64,000 bases of DNA from Altica lythri (taxonomy: Eukaryota > Arthropoda > Insecta > Coleoptera > Chrysomelidae), in NCBI GenBank assembly GCA_964028335.1, contig OZ034806.1, forward strand, positions 61,628,607 through 61,692,606, read 5' to 3'. The notes below the pieces were generated by a model, which saw only the letters and a list, made by a program, of their open reading frames with translations, was not told where the DNA came from and did no database searches. The stretch's first letter is position 1; each line of letters begins with the position of its first letter. The position numbers were made by a program, and so were the translations under genes. Shown piece by piece: positions 47,036 through 55,534 of the stretch.

Positions 47036-47200
47036 TTTTTTCATCACTCCGTGCGGAAAGCACTGCTTTCGACCATGCAGGACCGTGCGGAAAGCAATGC
47101 TTCCTTCAAAGTTACGAAATATAAAATTTTTCATCACTCCGTGCGAAAAGCACTGCTTTCGACCATGCAGGACCGTGTGGAAAGCAATGAATGACCCAAA
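47036..47200 (+). repeat. ~91-bp tandem duplication at the start of element W
   Basis: CATCACTCCGTGCGGAAAGC, then ACTGCTTTCGACCATGCAGG and ACCGTGCGGAAAGCAATG, occurs at 47042 and again at 47132 with small changes. Which copy is the functional 5' end is unclear. Confidence 0.85.
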
Positions 47201-47794
47201 ACAGAGTTGATAAGTGTTTCTCAATAAAAAATAAATGGGATAGAAAGTTAATTAAAAAAAATTAAGGATGCATTTTCTAATAGTTTTGCATCTGATAACG
47301 CGGTAATAAATGCACCATGGTATAATCAATCAAACGTTTCATTACTAAATAAAGATTTTGTTGATTCTCAATTATTAACTAATATACTTAAGTTGAATAA
47401 AAAAATATATTTCTATAGAATTAAGCAACTGTTCGAATATTACATTTAGCGTATTTAACAAAGATTCATAACTATACATAATTTTGTAATAAAAATGTTT
47501 TTTTTTTTAATAAAAATGTTTTAATTTCTTAACTCTAAAAAGTTTTGTTTTAATGAGGATCCACCTTCCCCAACCCTCCTTCAGCGCATTCGCGGTGCAG
47601 AGGGATCAGACCTAATACTACTTTTATTATCTTCTTTCCTTTTATTTTAAACAAATTCAAGAGCTTTCCTCACGGAGTGATTAAAAATAGAATACGGAAC
47701 TCGTGCGGTGCGCAGGTAATCCTATCACTCGTGCTTTTTATTGCACTCGTGATGGGGTCACCTGCTTTCCGCACTCGTTACGTAATGTACTATT
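47036..47794 (+). mobile_element. Hairpin element W (non-coding, YR-element-like ends)
   Basis: It starts TTTTTTCATCACTCCGTGCG at 47036; a second, duplicated start lies at 47127. It ends ...GTTACGTAATGTACTATT at 47794. An inverted copy of the start lies at 47661-47686 (CTTTCCTCACGGAGTGATTA, then AAAA). The 3' hairpin follows at about 47690-47786, with arms GGAACTCGTGCGGTGCGCAG / its inverse around CTGCTTTCCGCACTCGTTAC and tip ATCACTCGTGC...GCACTCGTGAT. It has no long frame. This is the same plan as the YR element on the plus strand. Confidence 0.72.
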
Positions 47795-48187
47795 TCCCAA
47801 TCATATGACCGAACTTAATGTCTAGACGTAAAAATAACCGAAGAATTTAATAAAGAAAAAATTTTCATTTTTTCAATTTTGCCGCCACTACGTCGATTAG
47901 CTGCCACACAAAAAAAATTCTCAATACATGCTTTTTAAACTTAACATACCTACTTATTTAACTAGAGTTATGTAATAACATACTGACTAACTAAACAAAG
48001 GGTGTACATATAACTTATAACTCCTAGGTAAAACTGACTTTCAAGAGTAATTTTAAATTTCTTATATTATACCTCAACTTCGTTAAGTGAAACCCTGAGT
48101 AAATTTAGCTCTACAGCACGACTGCTATTTCCATGCTCACCGTAAATTGCGCTCTGTTCTATTGAAAAATAAATGAAATGTGTTTAC

Positions 48188-48352
48188 CTTAGAAGCGACT
48201 CTCGAGACCGCCAATCTCGGTTTCTGATTACGGTCCTCAAACACCCTGTTACCAATAGAAGCATAACCAAACAAACTATTGTTTGGCGATGTAAATAGCA
48301 CCTGTACCACAGCAGCTGAACTCCGTAAACGATCAGAAGAATACTTCCGAGA
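48188..48352 (-). CDS. Tmtc1: TMTC1-like exon, two membrane segments and start of TPR region
   Basis: Acceptor TTTATTTCAG and donor AAG/GTAAAC bound 165 bases whose reading phase fits the exons on either side. The product has two hydrophobic stretches, SILLIVYGVQLLWY and IVCLVMLLLVTGC. It then has RNRDWRSRESLLR, which matches the conserved stretch of TMTC1 at the transition from the last membrane helix to the lumenal TPR domain. The exon lies 186 bases left of a tyrosine-recombinase element, so an intact mobile element sits in the intron directly upstream of it. Confidence 0.87.
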
Positions 48353-48738
48353 CTGAAATAAATAACGAATTTTCTCATTAAAATTACTAAATATAAAATA
48401 ATTTTATTTTTTAAATAAATCCAAATATGTTACTTCTGTTTATTTCTTTTTATTATTTCTGGAGATATGGGTAAATTAGTACACATATATTATTGGGTTA
48501 TGGTTAATTAAAATATATTTTGTTGTTTAAAACTACCTTTTTCTTCAAGCGTATAATAATAACTATATTACTTTTTGCAACACAGACCGTAGAAATATCC
48601 CATTATTTTACTAGTACAAAAATGAATTTTCATTATTGTACTAATAAAATAATGGGGCGTTGTAATCAAGTAGGTAGGAACTGTCATTTTTAAACTTATT
48701 TAATTTGACGTTTGTCTGTTTTGAAAATTTTGTGAAAA

Positions 48739-49149
48739 ATGTCTCAAGAATTGCAATGTACGCCTCCGGAATTAGTTGAAATAGCTAATTCCAGTATTGA
48801 AACTCTAATTCCAACGAAGTCGCGTAAACTGTATGATTTTGCATACGAAAAATTTCTAAAATGGTGCAATGAATATAATGTACAGCAATACACGGAAAAC
48901 GTTATGCTTGCATACTTCACGAATTTGTCCAGAAAGTTTAAAAGTTCTACTCTATGGGCACAGTATTCAATGATTAAAAGTCAATTAAACATTAAACATA
49001 ATGTTAAAATAGAAAAATATAGCAAATTAATTGCATTTATAAAGCGCCAAGGGGAAAATTATACACCGAAAAAATCAAAAGTATTAACACAAGATCAATT
49101 TGATAAATTTCTCAAGGATGCACCAAATAATGTTTATGTAGCAACAAAT
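48739..49149 (+). CDS. YR recombinase exon 1 (copy 1): core-binding domain
   Basis: The ATG follows the T-rich leader; the same start is found in all four copies. Exon 1 gives 137 residues: a short acidic N-terminus, then a helical core-binding (SAM-like) domain at about 28-120 (RKLYDFAYEKFLKWCNEYNV and YFTNLSRKFKSSTLWAQYSM), and a link region near 118-137 (YTPKKSKVLTQDQFDKFLKD). The donor reads AAT/GTAGGT, whereas the other copies have AAG/GTAGGT, so this copy has a weaker donor and Lys to Asn at the last codon. Joined to exon 2 it gives a 364-residue protein. The family is Crypton-like eukaryotic tyrosine recombinase. Confidence 0.83.
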
Positions 49150-49280
49150 GTAGGTACTTTCTTATTTCTTTTTAATCATTATTACGTTTATTAAACCGTT
49201 GACAGTGATATCTACTAGCAGATCAATATTTAACTTGACAGCAAATATTACCTCATTTCCTACTTGTAACATTTAATGAC

Positions 49281-49349
49281 GGTAGCTCAGTGGCAGAGCT
49301 TTTGTCTTCGGTCGCAAAGGTCAGCGGTTCTAATCCCGGTGCTACCAGC
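49281..49349 (+). ncRNA. tRNA-like module in the recombinase intron (copy 1)
   Basis: An A-box-like TAGCTCAGTGGCAGAGC and B-box-like GGTTCTAATCCCGG lie in a 69-base block that starts GGTAGC and ends GCTACC, so its ends pair. A D-arm (GCTC/GAGC) is present, but the T-stem and anticodon stem are mismatched, so a working tRNA is unlikely. A run of six T follows, a possible pol III terminator. The block is conserved in all four YR copies. Confidence 0.7.
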
Positions 49350-49351
49350 TT

Positions 49352-50057
49352 TTTTAACTTCCCGCTAAAAAAAATTAATTTTTTTTTTAAAATCGGGAAG
49401 TTATTGGTTTCACCCCGTTTTTCGAAAATCGAGTTTTCATCGGATCTCAACGTTTTGAGGTCTTAGGAACCTCCCCTGACTATTTTTACGAGGGTGTCTG
49501 TATGTCTGTATGTACGTGTGGATGTGTGTGTGTGTGTGTGGATGTATGTAAACCTCTTATAACTTTTGAACGGCTCGACCGATCGGAATGAAATAAAAAG
49601 CATTACAAAGAGTTTCATCTAACTTAGATACCCTGTAAGTTTGAACCGAGTCGCGCCGTTAGATTTCGAGAAATTTCAAAATAACCGAAAAAAACAATTG
49701 GTAAAAATGATGTTTTTTGGGCATATCTTTTTTGGTATTACATCGATCAATTTCAAAATCTAATCAGCTCTTAAACTTAAAAAACCACGTCGAATGCCGT
49801 TTTGCAAATTAAAATCGGTTGATTCGTTCGTGAGATATCGTTGTCGAAAAATTTCAAAAAATTGTTTTTTTTTTAATTTTTGAGATTTTTTTACTAATTG
49901 AATTTGCACTTCAAATAACATTTTTATGTCTTAAAAAACTGCGTCGAATGCCGTCTTGAACATTAAAAAAAAAACTCAAAAACGTCAAAATAGCTTTGCG
50001 ATTAAAATTACCGGGAAGTTGCAAGGATGGCCTTTACGGTCAACCTCTTTTCGAATT
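49352..50057 (+). mobile_element. HINE/DINE-1-like insert in the intron of YR copy 1
   Basis: Absent from YR copies 2-4, where the tRNA-like block is followed directly by TTTTTTATTTATTTCAACG. It begins in the T-run with AACTTCCCG (49356). Near its end it has the inverse CGGGAAGTT (50012), then a small stem-loop (GGATGGCC...GGTCAACC), and it ends in another T-run. Inside is a TGTATG/TGTG microsatellite. A subterminal inverted repeat, a 3' stem-loop and T-T insertion are the known plan of DINE-1/HINE elements. Confidence 0.6.
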
Positions 50058-50087
50058 TTTTTTTATTTATTTCAACGTTTGTTTTAG

Positions 50088-50771
50088 GTTATATTAATAT
50101 TTGGAGTCACAGGAGCCCTTAGATGCGATGAACTTGTTAATTTAAAGTCTAGCGAAATCCAAGATTTGGGAAATTTAATTTTGGTTAAAATCATAAACAC
50201 AAAAAACAAAAAACAACGGTCGTTTACTATAATTGGCGATTTTTATTTGAATTTGGTAAGACAGTATACGGCTCTTCGTCCGGATGATATTGGCCTGCAG
50301 CGATTTTTTATTAAATACCAGAATGGTAAATGTCACCGTGTGGTAATGGGTATCCACAAAATATCAAACGTACCAAAAGACGTTGCTACGTTTTTGAAAT
50401 TAACAAATCCTCATGAATATACAGGACATTGCCTTCGGAGGACTTCCGCAACTATTTTCGTTGACAACGGAGGTGATATTACCGCTTTAAAGCGGCATGG
50501 TGGATGGAAATCCACCAGTGTTGCTGAAGGGTACTTAGAGGATTCCATTTCCAGTAAAACACAAACTGCACAAAAAATACTTAATTGGCAAGAACAACCA
50601 AGTAATAGTTCTGGAATCGCTGACATAATAATCGACAATCAACTTACTAATAATATGATGTATACCAATGACAAAATTGTAAATGTCGAAGCTGAAAGCG
50701 GTGGCAGTGGCTTAAATTTAAACAACTGCAGTATACAAAACTGCACATTTAATATTACTGTTAATAAATAG
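50088..50771 (+). CDS. YR recombinase exon 2 (copy 1): catalytic domain, intact
   Basis: The acceptor TTGTTTTAG precedes 684 bases in phase with exon 1. With exon 1 residues counted, the catalytic set is complete: Arg149 in GVTGALRCDELVNL, His251-x-x-Arg254 in GHCLRRTSAT, His274 in KRHGGWKSTS, and nucleophile Tyr286 in AEGYLED. These are the R...HxxR...H/W...Y positions of tyrosine recombinases. A Gly/Asn/Cys-rich tail ends NCSIQNCTFNITVNK. This is the only copy of the four without a frameshift in exon 2. It has one substitution (TIFVDN where the others have TILVDN). Confidence 0.87.
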   Translation, partial: VILIFGVTGALRCDELVNLKSSEIQDLGNLILVKIINTKNKKQRSFTIIGDFYLNLVRQYTALRPDDIGLQRFFIKYQNGKCHRVVMGIHKISNVPKDVATFLKLTNPHEYTGHCLRRTSATIFVDNGGDITALKRHGGWKSTSVAEGYLEDSISSKTQTAQKILNWQEQPSNSSGIADIIIDNQLTNNMMYTNDKIVNVEAESGGSGLNLNNCSIQNCTFNITVNK

Positions 50772-50886
50772 GTAACACTTTATGTAATTTTTCGTTTGTA
50801 TTAATTAAATAGTTGAGATATAAACAAAGCCTTCTATATTTTTTATAAAATGCATATTATTATTACGCTTGAAGAAAAAATTGTAT

Positions 50887-51008
50887 ATGTTACTCGGAGC
50901 AGAAGGCCCATTATATGTTTCGCCCAGTTTGCACAGCCTCGGCTAGCGCCTCGGCAGTGCAAGAATCTGGGCTCAACAATAATGTTGGCCTTCTACTCCT
51001 AGTAACAT
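50887..51008 (+). promoter_or_regulatory. 3'-terminal hairpin of YR element copy 1
   Basis: An imperfect palindrome of about 61-base arms: TATGTTACTCGGAGCAGAAG on the left pairs with CTTCTACTCCTAGTAACATA on the right. The arms contain unpaired or bulged differences and a CpG-rich tip (GCCTCGGCTAGCGCCTCGGC). The same hairpin lies at 54000-54121 (copy 2) and 60730-60852 (copy 3). By position it is a probable recombination or end-recognition site. Confidence 0.75.
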
Positions 51009-51327
51009 AATATACTATTTGTTGGTGGAGATAAGCACATGTGAGAATCAATGAAAATGGTTGAAACGTGTTCAGAATTCACTGTACTAACAAAGTTAAT
51101 GATGTTTACAGCTTTTGTTTACTACATGGTGAATTATATATTTTTATATCTGAACTCGTGCAATAATAATTGTTTAAAAAGGTTTAAAAAGTAGAGTATA
51201 ATAGGACTTATTTTTCTTTATAGGTCAATTAATGTTAGTATCATTTCCACCTACGAGAAGAGCATAGAATCTTATTAAAGTATTATACGAGGGTTGTCTT
51301 TTTAGTTTTGGATATAGCCATAGAGAC

Positions 51328-52287
51328 AATAGTTATTTATGTATCAAGGGCGTAAAACAGGTGTTTATAGACCGCAACGTGTAAATAAGAGCCCGAGCCG
51401 CAGGCGAGGGCTATTAACACGTCAGGTTTATAAACGCTGTTTACGCCCGAAATACATACAAACTTTTATGCACGACCGATTTAATAATCTTTTATAAAAA
51501 AAATTGCACTGTCAATTGAAAAAAGTCAACTGTCAAATGGCAACTGTCAATTGACAAAAGTCTATTGTCAAATATCAACTGTCAAATGGCAACTATCAAA
51601 TATCAACTGTCAAATATCAAACGTCAACTGTCAAGTTCCAACTGTCAAATGCCAAATTTGAAATGTCAAATCTCTACTGTCGCATGTAAAATATTCTGTC
51701 AGCTGTCAAATGTCAACTGTCAACTGTCAAATGTCAACTGTCAAATGTCAACTGTCAAATGTCAACTGTCAGATGTCAACTGTCAAATGTCAACTGTCAA
51801 ATGTCAACTGTCAACTGTCAAATGTCAAATGTCAAATGTCAACTGTCAAATGTCAAATGTCAAATGTCAAATGTCAACTGTCAAATGTCAACTGTCAAAT
51901 GTCAAATGTCAACTGTCAATGTCAACGATTGTTTTAATAATATCTTATAAAGGATATTTTTTATTTTTATTTTTTGTGAACAATTTAATATAAATGCCAT
52001 TTCAACTTGCATGAATTTTATACCTCGAACCTCGATATTATTAACAACTTACCCTGTATAACCATTCACCTAGTAATTTGTATTCATTCGTTATTCAAAA
52101 TAGGTGGTGGCCATTTTTATTTAGACTCATTGTCAGTTTAGATGATTGCAAGTATTTCAATATTTAAGACAAAAAAATTACTTTACCGCCAGCCATTTAC
52201 ACTAGTCTATCGGCGCTAAAGTGGCACTTTACGCCCGCTAAATGTATGTAATAATCTGTACTTTACCGCCCGGTCGTGCATAAAAAA
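51328..52287 (-). mobile_element. Hairpin element Z (non-coding, minisatellite core)
   Basis: On the minus strand it starts TTTTTTATGCACGACCGGGC (52288 downward) and ends ...TACATAAATAACTATT (51328). An inverted copy of the start lies at 51464-51482 (CTTTTATGCACGACCGATT, plus strand), directly inside the 3' hairpin (about 51335-51458; GGGCGTAAAACAGGTGTTTA and inverse TAAACGCTGTTTACGCCC; tip GAGCCCGAGCCGCAGGCG). The core holds a minisatellite. The surrounding mariner copy gives the empty site and shows insertion in a T-run without visible duplication. Confidence 0.82.
51500..51930 (+). repeat. 7-bp-based minisatellite (ACTGTCA / AATGTCA)
   Basis: About 60 units of 7 bases alternate between ACTGTCA and AATGTCA, giving patterns such as ACTGTCAAATGTCAACTGTC. 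Units become more diverged toward the left (51500-51660). Frames through it (51565-51993 and shadows) are artefacts of the 7-bp period. It forms the core of element Z. Confidence 0.95.
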
Positions 52288-54235
52288 ATATATAGACTTA
52301 AAATACTTCAGAATATAACCCACCAAGATCGATACAATTTTGCATGCGTTCTAACCAATTGGTTAAACAGTAATTTCAACGTAAAGAAGTCATTGGGGAT
52401 TGGGTCGGGACTATGCAATGGATGGTCTAACAATTCGATATTTTGAAGCTCCAAAAATTCAAATGTCTTTTGGGCAGTGTAAGCACTTGCATTGTCCTCA
52501 TGTAGGACAATTCACCGTAGTGCTTTGTTGGAGTTTTTTTGAAACCAATTGACGTGAACCGCCTTTTGTTTTTCTGTTAGCAAATTAGGGATCCATCGAA
52601 AATCCAACTTCGTAACACACATATCTTCATGTAGGATCTTTTGGATCCAGGTCTTTGAAATGCCCAGAGATACCTTTACCTCTTTATGTTATATGACGGT
52701 TATTCTTAATTAGAAAACCGACCGATTAATGTTTTGCTCTGTGACTACTCTTTTGGGTGGACCTAGACTGCATTCGTTACTTAGACTAGAGAGACCACGT
52801 TTAAATTCGAAATACCAGCGGGAAATAGTCTACTGGTGTAGTGCTTCATTCTCAAACACAGAAACCATTTCAGCGAGATATTGCTGTTGGGATAATTCTC
52901 TCTGAAAATTGTAAAAAATTATTTGTTGAAAATATTCTCGGCTAAAATCCATTTTTCGACCAACTTGCTTATTTCATATATAACTTATTGTATCACAATT
53001 AAACTCTGGATTTATGTCAACAAAAGATTGGTTTTATTGGTGGTGCCTTCTAAGCGACTATATGCAAAAACTAAAGTAAACGCCTTAACTTAGAAGATCT
53101 AGCTCACAAGCGACTTCGTTATGTTCCATCATCTAAATATTGTGTTTAATAGACAAATATTTTTGTTACATTTAGATGCAATCATCTTCGTATACAATTA
53201 TCTTGCAAAAAATCGTTGAATACTATTATAAGACGGATTAAAGAGATGGAAGTATTGCTGGAAGAAGCGTGTAAAGTTTTAAAAAATTGAAATTTTAGTG
53301 AAATGACAAAATGTAATGAAAAAATGTTTTCAAAGTATAATTTGAAAACATATTTGTATTAACTGTCCCATCAAGAGGAGAAGTATTACAAAGGATATTT
53401 TAGTACGGTATAACTGTATTTTATGGTTGATATCAATTATTCATACTAGGTATTTGATCAAATAAAAGAGTGAATGATGCCAGTATTTTCTGTGAATTAG
53501 ATTTGATGCTAGCCTTTAAAGCCTCTTCTTTACACAGCAAAATATTGATGTGGTTCGTCAGCTTATAAGGAATGACCGCTGTTTAATACACCGGGAGAAT
53601 TTTTTGGCATTTTAAAGACCTTGATCCAAAGGATCCTACATAAAAAACTGGTTGTTACGACGTTAGTTTCCCCTCATTTGCTCACAGAAGAGCAAAAAGC
53701 GGTTCGCGTCAATTGGTGTCGAAAAACATTGCAACGTTTCAACAAAGAAAGCTCAAAAAACGTTTATATTATGGTTAGTGGAGTGAATCTTGGATTTACT
53801 TCTACGAACCAAAAAATAACCACCAATCCGCTGTGTGGGTGTTTCACGATGAGAAAAACCCAACAATAGTGATCCCTTCTCGAAGTGTGTCAAAGAAAGT
53901 GGTCGCACCTTTACAGTCGTCAGAAGTAACCATCGATGTCTTTAAAAAAGTGTATCGATCTTGGTGGGGCATATTTTAAAAAGCAATAATAGTATATTAT
54001 GTTACTAGGAGTAGAAGGCCAACATTATTGTTGAGCCCAGATTCTTGCACTGCCGAGGCGCTAGCCGAGGCTGTGCAAACTGGGCGAAACATATAATGGG
54101 CCTTCTGCTCCGAGTAACATATACTATTTTTTCTTCAAGCGTAATAATAATATGCATTTTATAAAAAATATAGAAGGCTTTGTTTATATCTCAACTATTT
54201 AATTAATACAAACGAAAAATTACATAAAGTGTTAC

Positions 54236-54891
54236 CTATTTATTAACAGTAATATTAAATGTGCAGTTTTGTATACTGCAGTTGTTTAAATTTAAGCCAC
54301 TGCCACCGCTTTCAGCTTCGACATTTACAATTTTGTCATTGGTATACATCATATTATTAGTAAGTTGATTGTCGATTATTATGTCAGCGATTCCAGAACT
54401 ATTACTTGGTTGTTCTTGCCAATTAAGTATTTTTTGTGCAGTTTGTGTTTTACTGGAAATGGAATCCTCTAAGTACCCTTCAGCAACACTGGTGGATTTC
54501 CATCCACCATGCCGCTTTAAAGCGGTAATATCACCTCCGTTGTCAACTAAAATAGTTGCGGAAGTCCTCCGAAGGCAATGTCCTGTATATTCATGAGGAT
54601 TTGTTAATTTCAAAAACGTAGCAACGTCTTTTGGTACGTTTGATATTTTGTGGATACCCATTACCACACGGTGACATTTACCATTCTGGTATTTAATAAA
54701 AAATCGCTGCAGGCCAATATCATCCGGACGAAGAGCCGTATACTGTCTTACCAAATTTAAATAAAAACCGCCAATTATAGTAAACGACCGTTGTTTTTTG
54801 TTAAATTTCCCAAATCTTGGATTTCGCTAGACTTTAAATTAACAAGTTCATCGCATCTAAGGGCTCCTGTGACTCCAAATATTAATATAAC
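54236..54891 (-). pseudogene. YR recombinase exon 2 (copy 2), 28-bp deletion
   Basis: Starts after the TTGTTTTAG acceptor with the Arg-containing GVTGALRCDELVNL region. It loses 28 bases at ~54801 (compare 61530), which shifts the frame between the first Arg and the rest. The downstream part (HCLRRT, HGGW, AEGYLED, complete C-terminus to 54236) stays open in the other frame. The protein is not made as one piece. Confidence 0.85.
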
Positions 54892-54923
54892 CTAAAACAA
54901 ACGTTGAAATAAATAAAAAAAAA

Positions 54924-54992
54924 GCTGGTAGCACCGGGATTAGAACCGCTGACCTTTGCGACCGAAGACAAAAGCTCTGCCACTGAGCTACC
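54924..54992 (-). ncRNA. tRNA-like module in the recombinase intron (copy 2)
   Basis: The same 69-base block as in copy 1 with the A and B boxes unchanged, followed on its own strand by nine T. See the entry at 49281. Confidence 0.7.
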
Positions 54993-55123
54993 GTCATTAA
55001 ATGTTATAAGTAGGAAATGAGGTAATATTTGCTGTCAAGTTAAATATTGATCTGCTAGTAGATATCACTGTCAACGGTTTAATAAACGTAATAATGATTA
55101 AAAAGAAATAAGAAAGTACCTAC

Positions 55124-55534
55124 CTTTGTTGCTAAATAAACATTATTTGGTGCATCCTTGAGAAATTTATCAAATTGATCTTGTGTTAATACTTTTGATT
55201 TTTTCGGTGTATAATTTTCCCCTTGGCGCTTTATAAATGCAATTAATTTGCTATATTTTTCTATTTTAACATTATGTTTAATGTTTAATTGACTTTTAAT
55301 CATTGAATACTGTGCCCATAGAGTAGAACTTTTAAACTTTCTGGACAAATTCGTGAAGTATGCAAGCATAACGTTTTCCGTGTATTGCTGTACATTATAT
55401 TCATTGCACCATTTTAGAAATTTTTCGTATGCAAAATCATACAGTTTACGCGACTTCGTTGGAATTAGAGTTTCAATACTGGAATTAGCTATTTCAACTA
55501 ATTCCGGAGGCGTACATTGCAATTCTTGAGACAT
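55124..55534 (-). CDS. YR recombinase exon 1 (copy 2)
   Basis: 411 bases, identical to copy 4 over almost the whole exon and ending at AAG/GTAGGT. It encodes the core-binding domain as in copy 1 (137 residues, last residues YLATK). The exon is intact, but its partner exon is broken. Confidence 0.82.

Larger units (their letters stand above)
48538..51019 (+). mobile_element. Tyrosine-recombinase (YR) transposon, copy 1, recombinase ORF intact
   Basis: The borders come from comparing four copies: the 5' end is TTTTTCTTCAAGCGTATAAT and the 3' end is TAACATAATATACTATT. Parts in order are a 5' subterminal palindrome (about 48600-48657, CCATTATTTTACTAGTAC... and its inverse), the two-exon recombinase gene, an inverted copy of the 5' end (50856-50879, TTATTACGCTTGAAGAAAAA), a 3' hairpin (50887-51008), and the end. 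It carries an extra ~700-bp insert in the intron. It lies in a TMTC1 intron in the opposite direction. Confidence 0.85.
51286..53078 (-). pseudogene. Mariner family A relic (copy 6), split by element Z
   Basis: The left 3' TIR, TACGAGGGTTGTCTTTTTAG, is at 51286. The right end near 53078 keeps ATATGCAAAAACTAAAGT. Element Z interrupts it between GCCATAGAGAC and ATATATAGACTT. The transposase part (52290-52970) is frameshifted and partly deleted. Confidence 0.83.

Noticed and set aside
49281..49349. A functional tRNA gene in the YR intron (possible anticodon TCG)
   Set aside because: The T-stem and the anticodon stem are mismatched and the A box does not sit 7 bases inside a pairing acceptor. 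It is better called tRNA-like.
51660..51930. CRISPR-like appearance of regular short repeats
   Set aside because: Units are 7 bases with no unique spacers, and the genome is eukaryotic.
51565..51993. A 142-codon frame with repeats of NCQMSTVKCQLS
   Set aside because: It is the translation of the 7-bp minisatellite. All three forward frames are open for the same reason.
54369..54596. Frames antisense to YR exon 2 (MSIIMSAIPELLLGCSCQLS), also at 50411 (minus), 61093 and 63660 (minus)
   Set aside because: They are conserved only because the copies are conserved. The sense strand has the catalytic motifs and correct splice sites.
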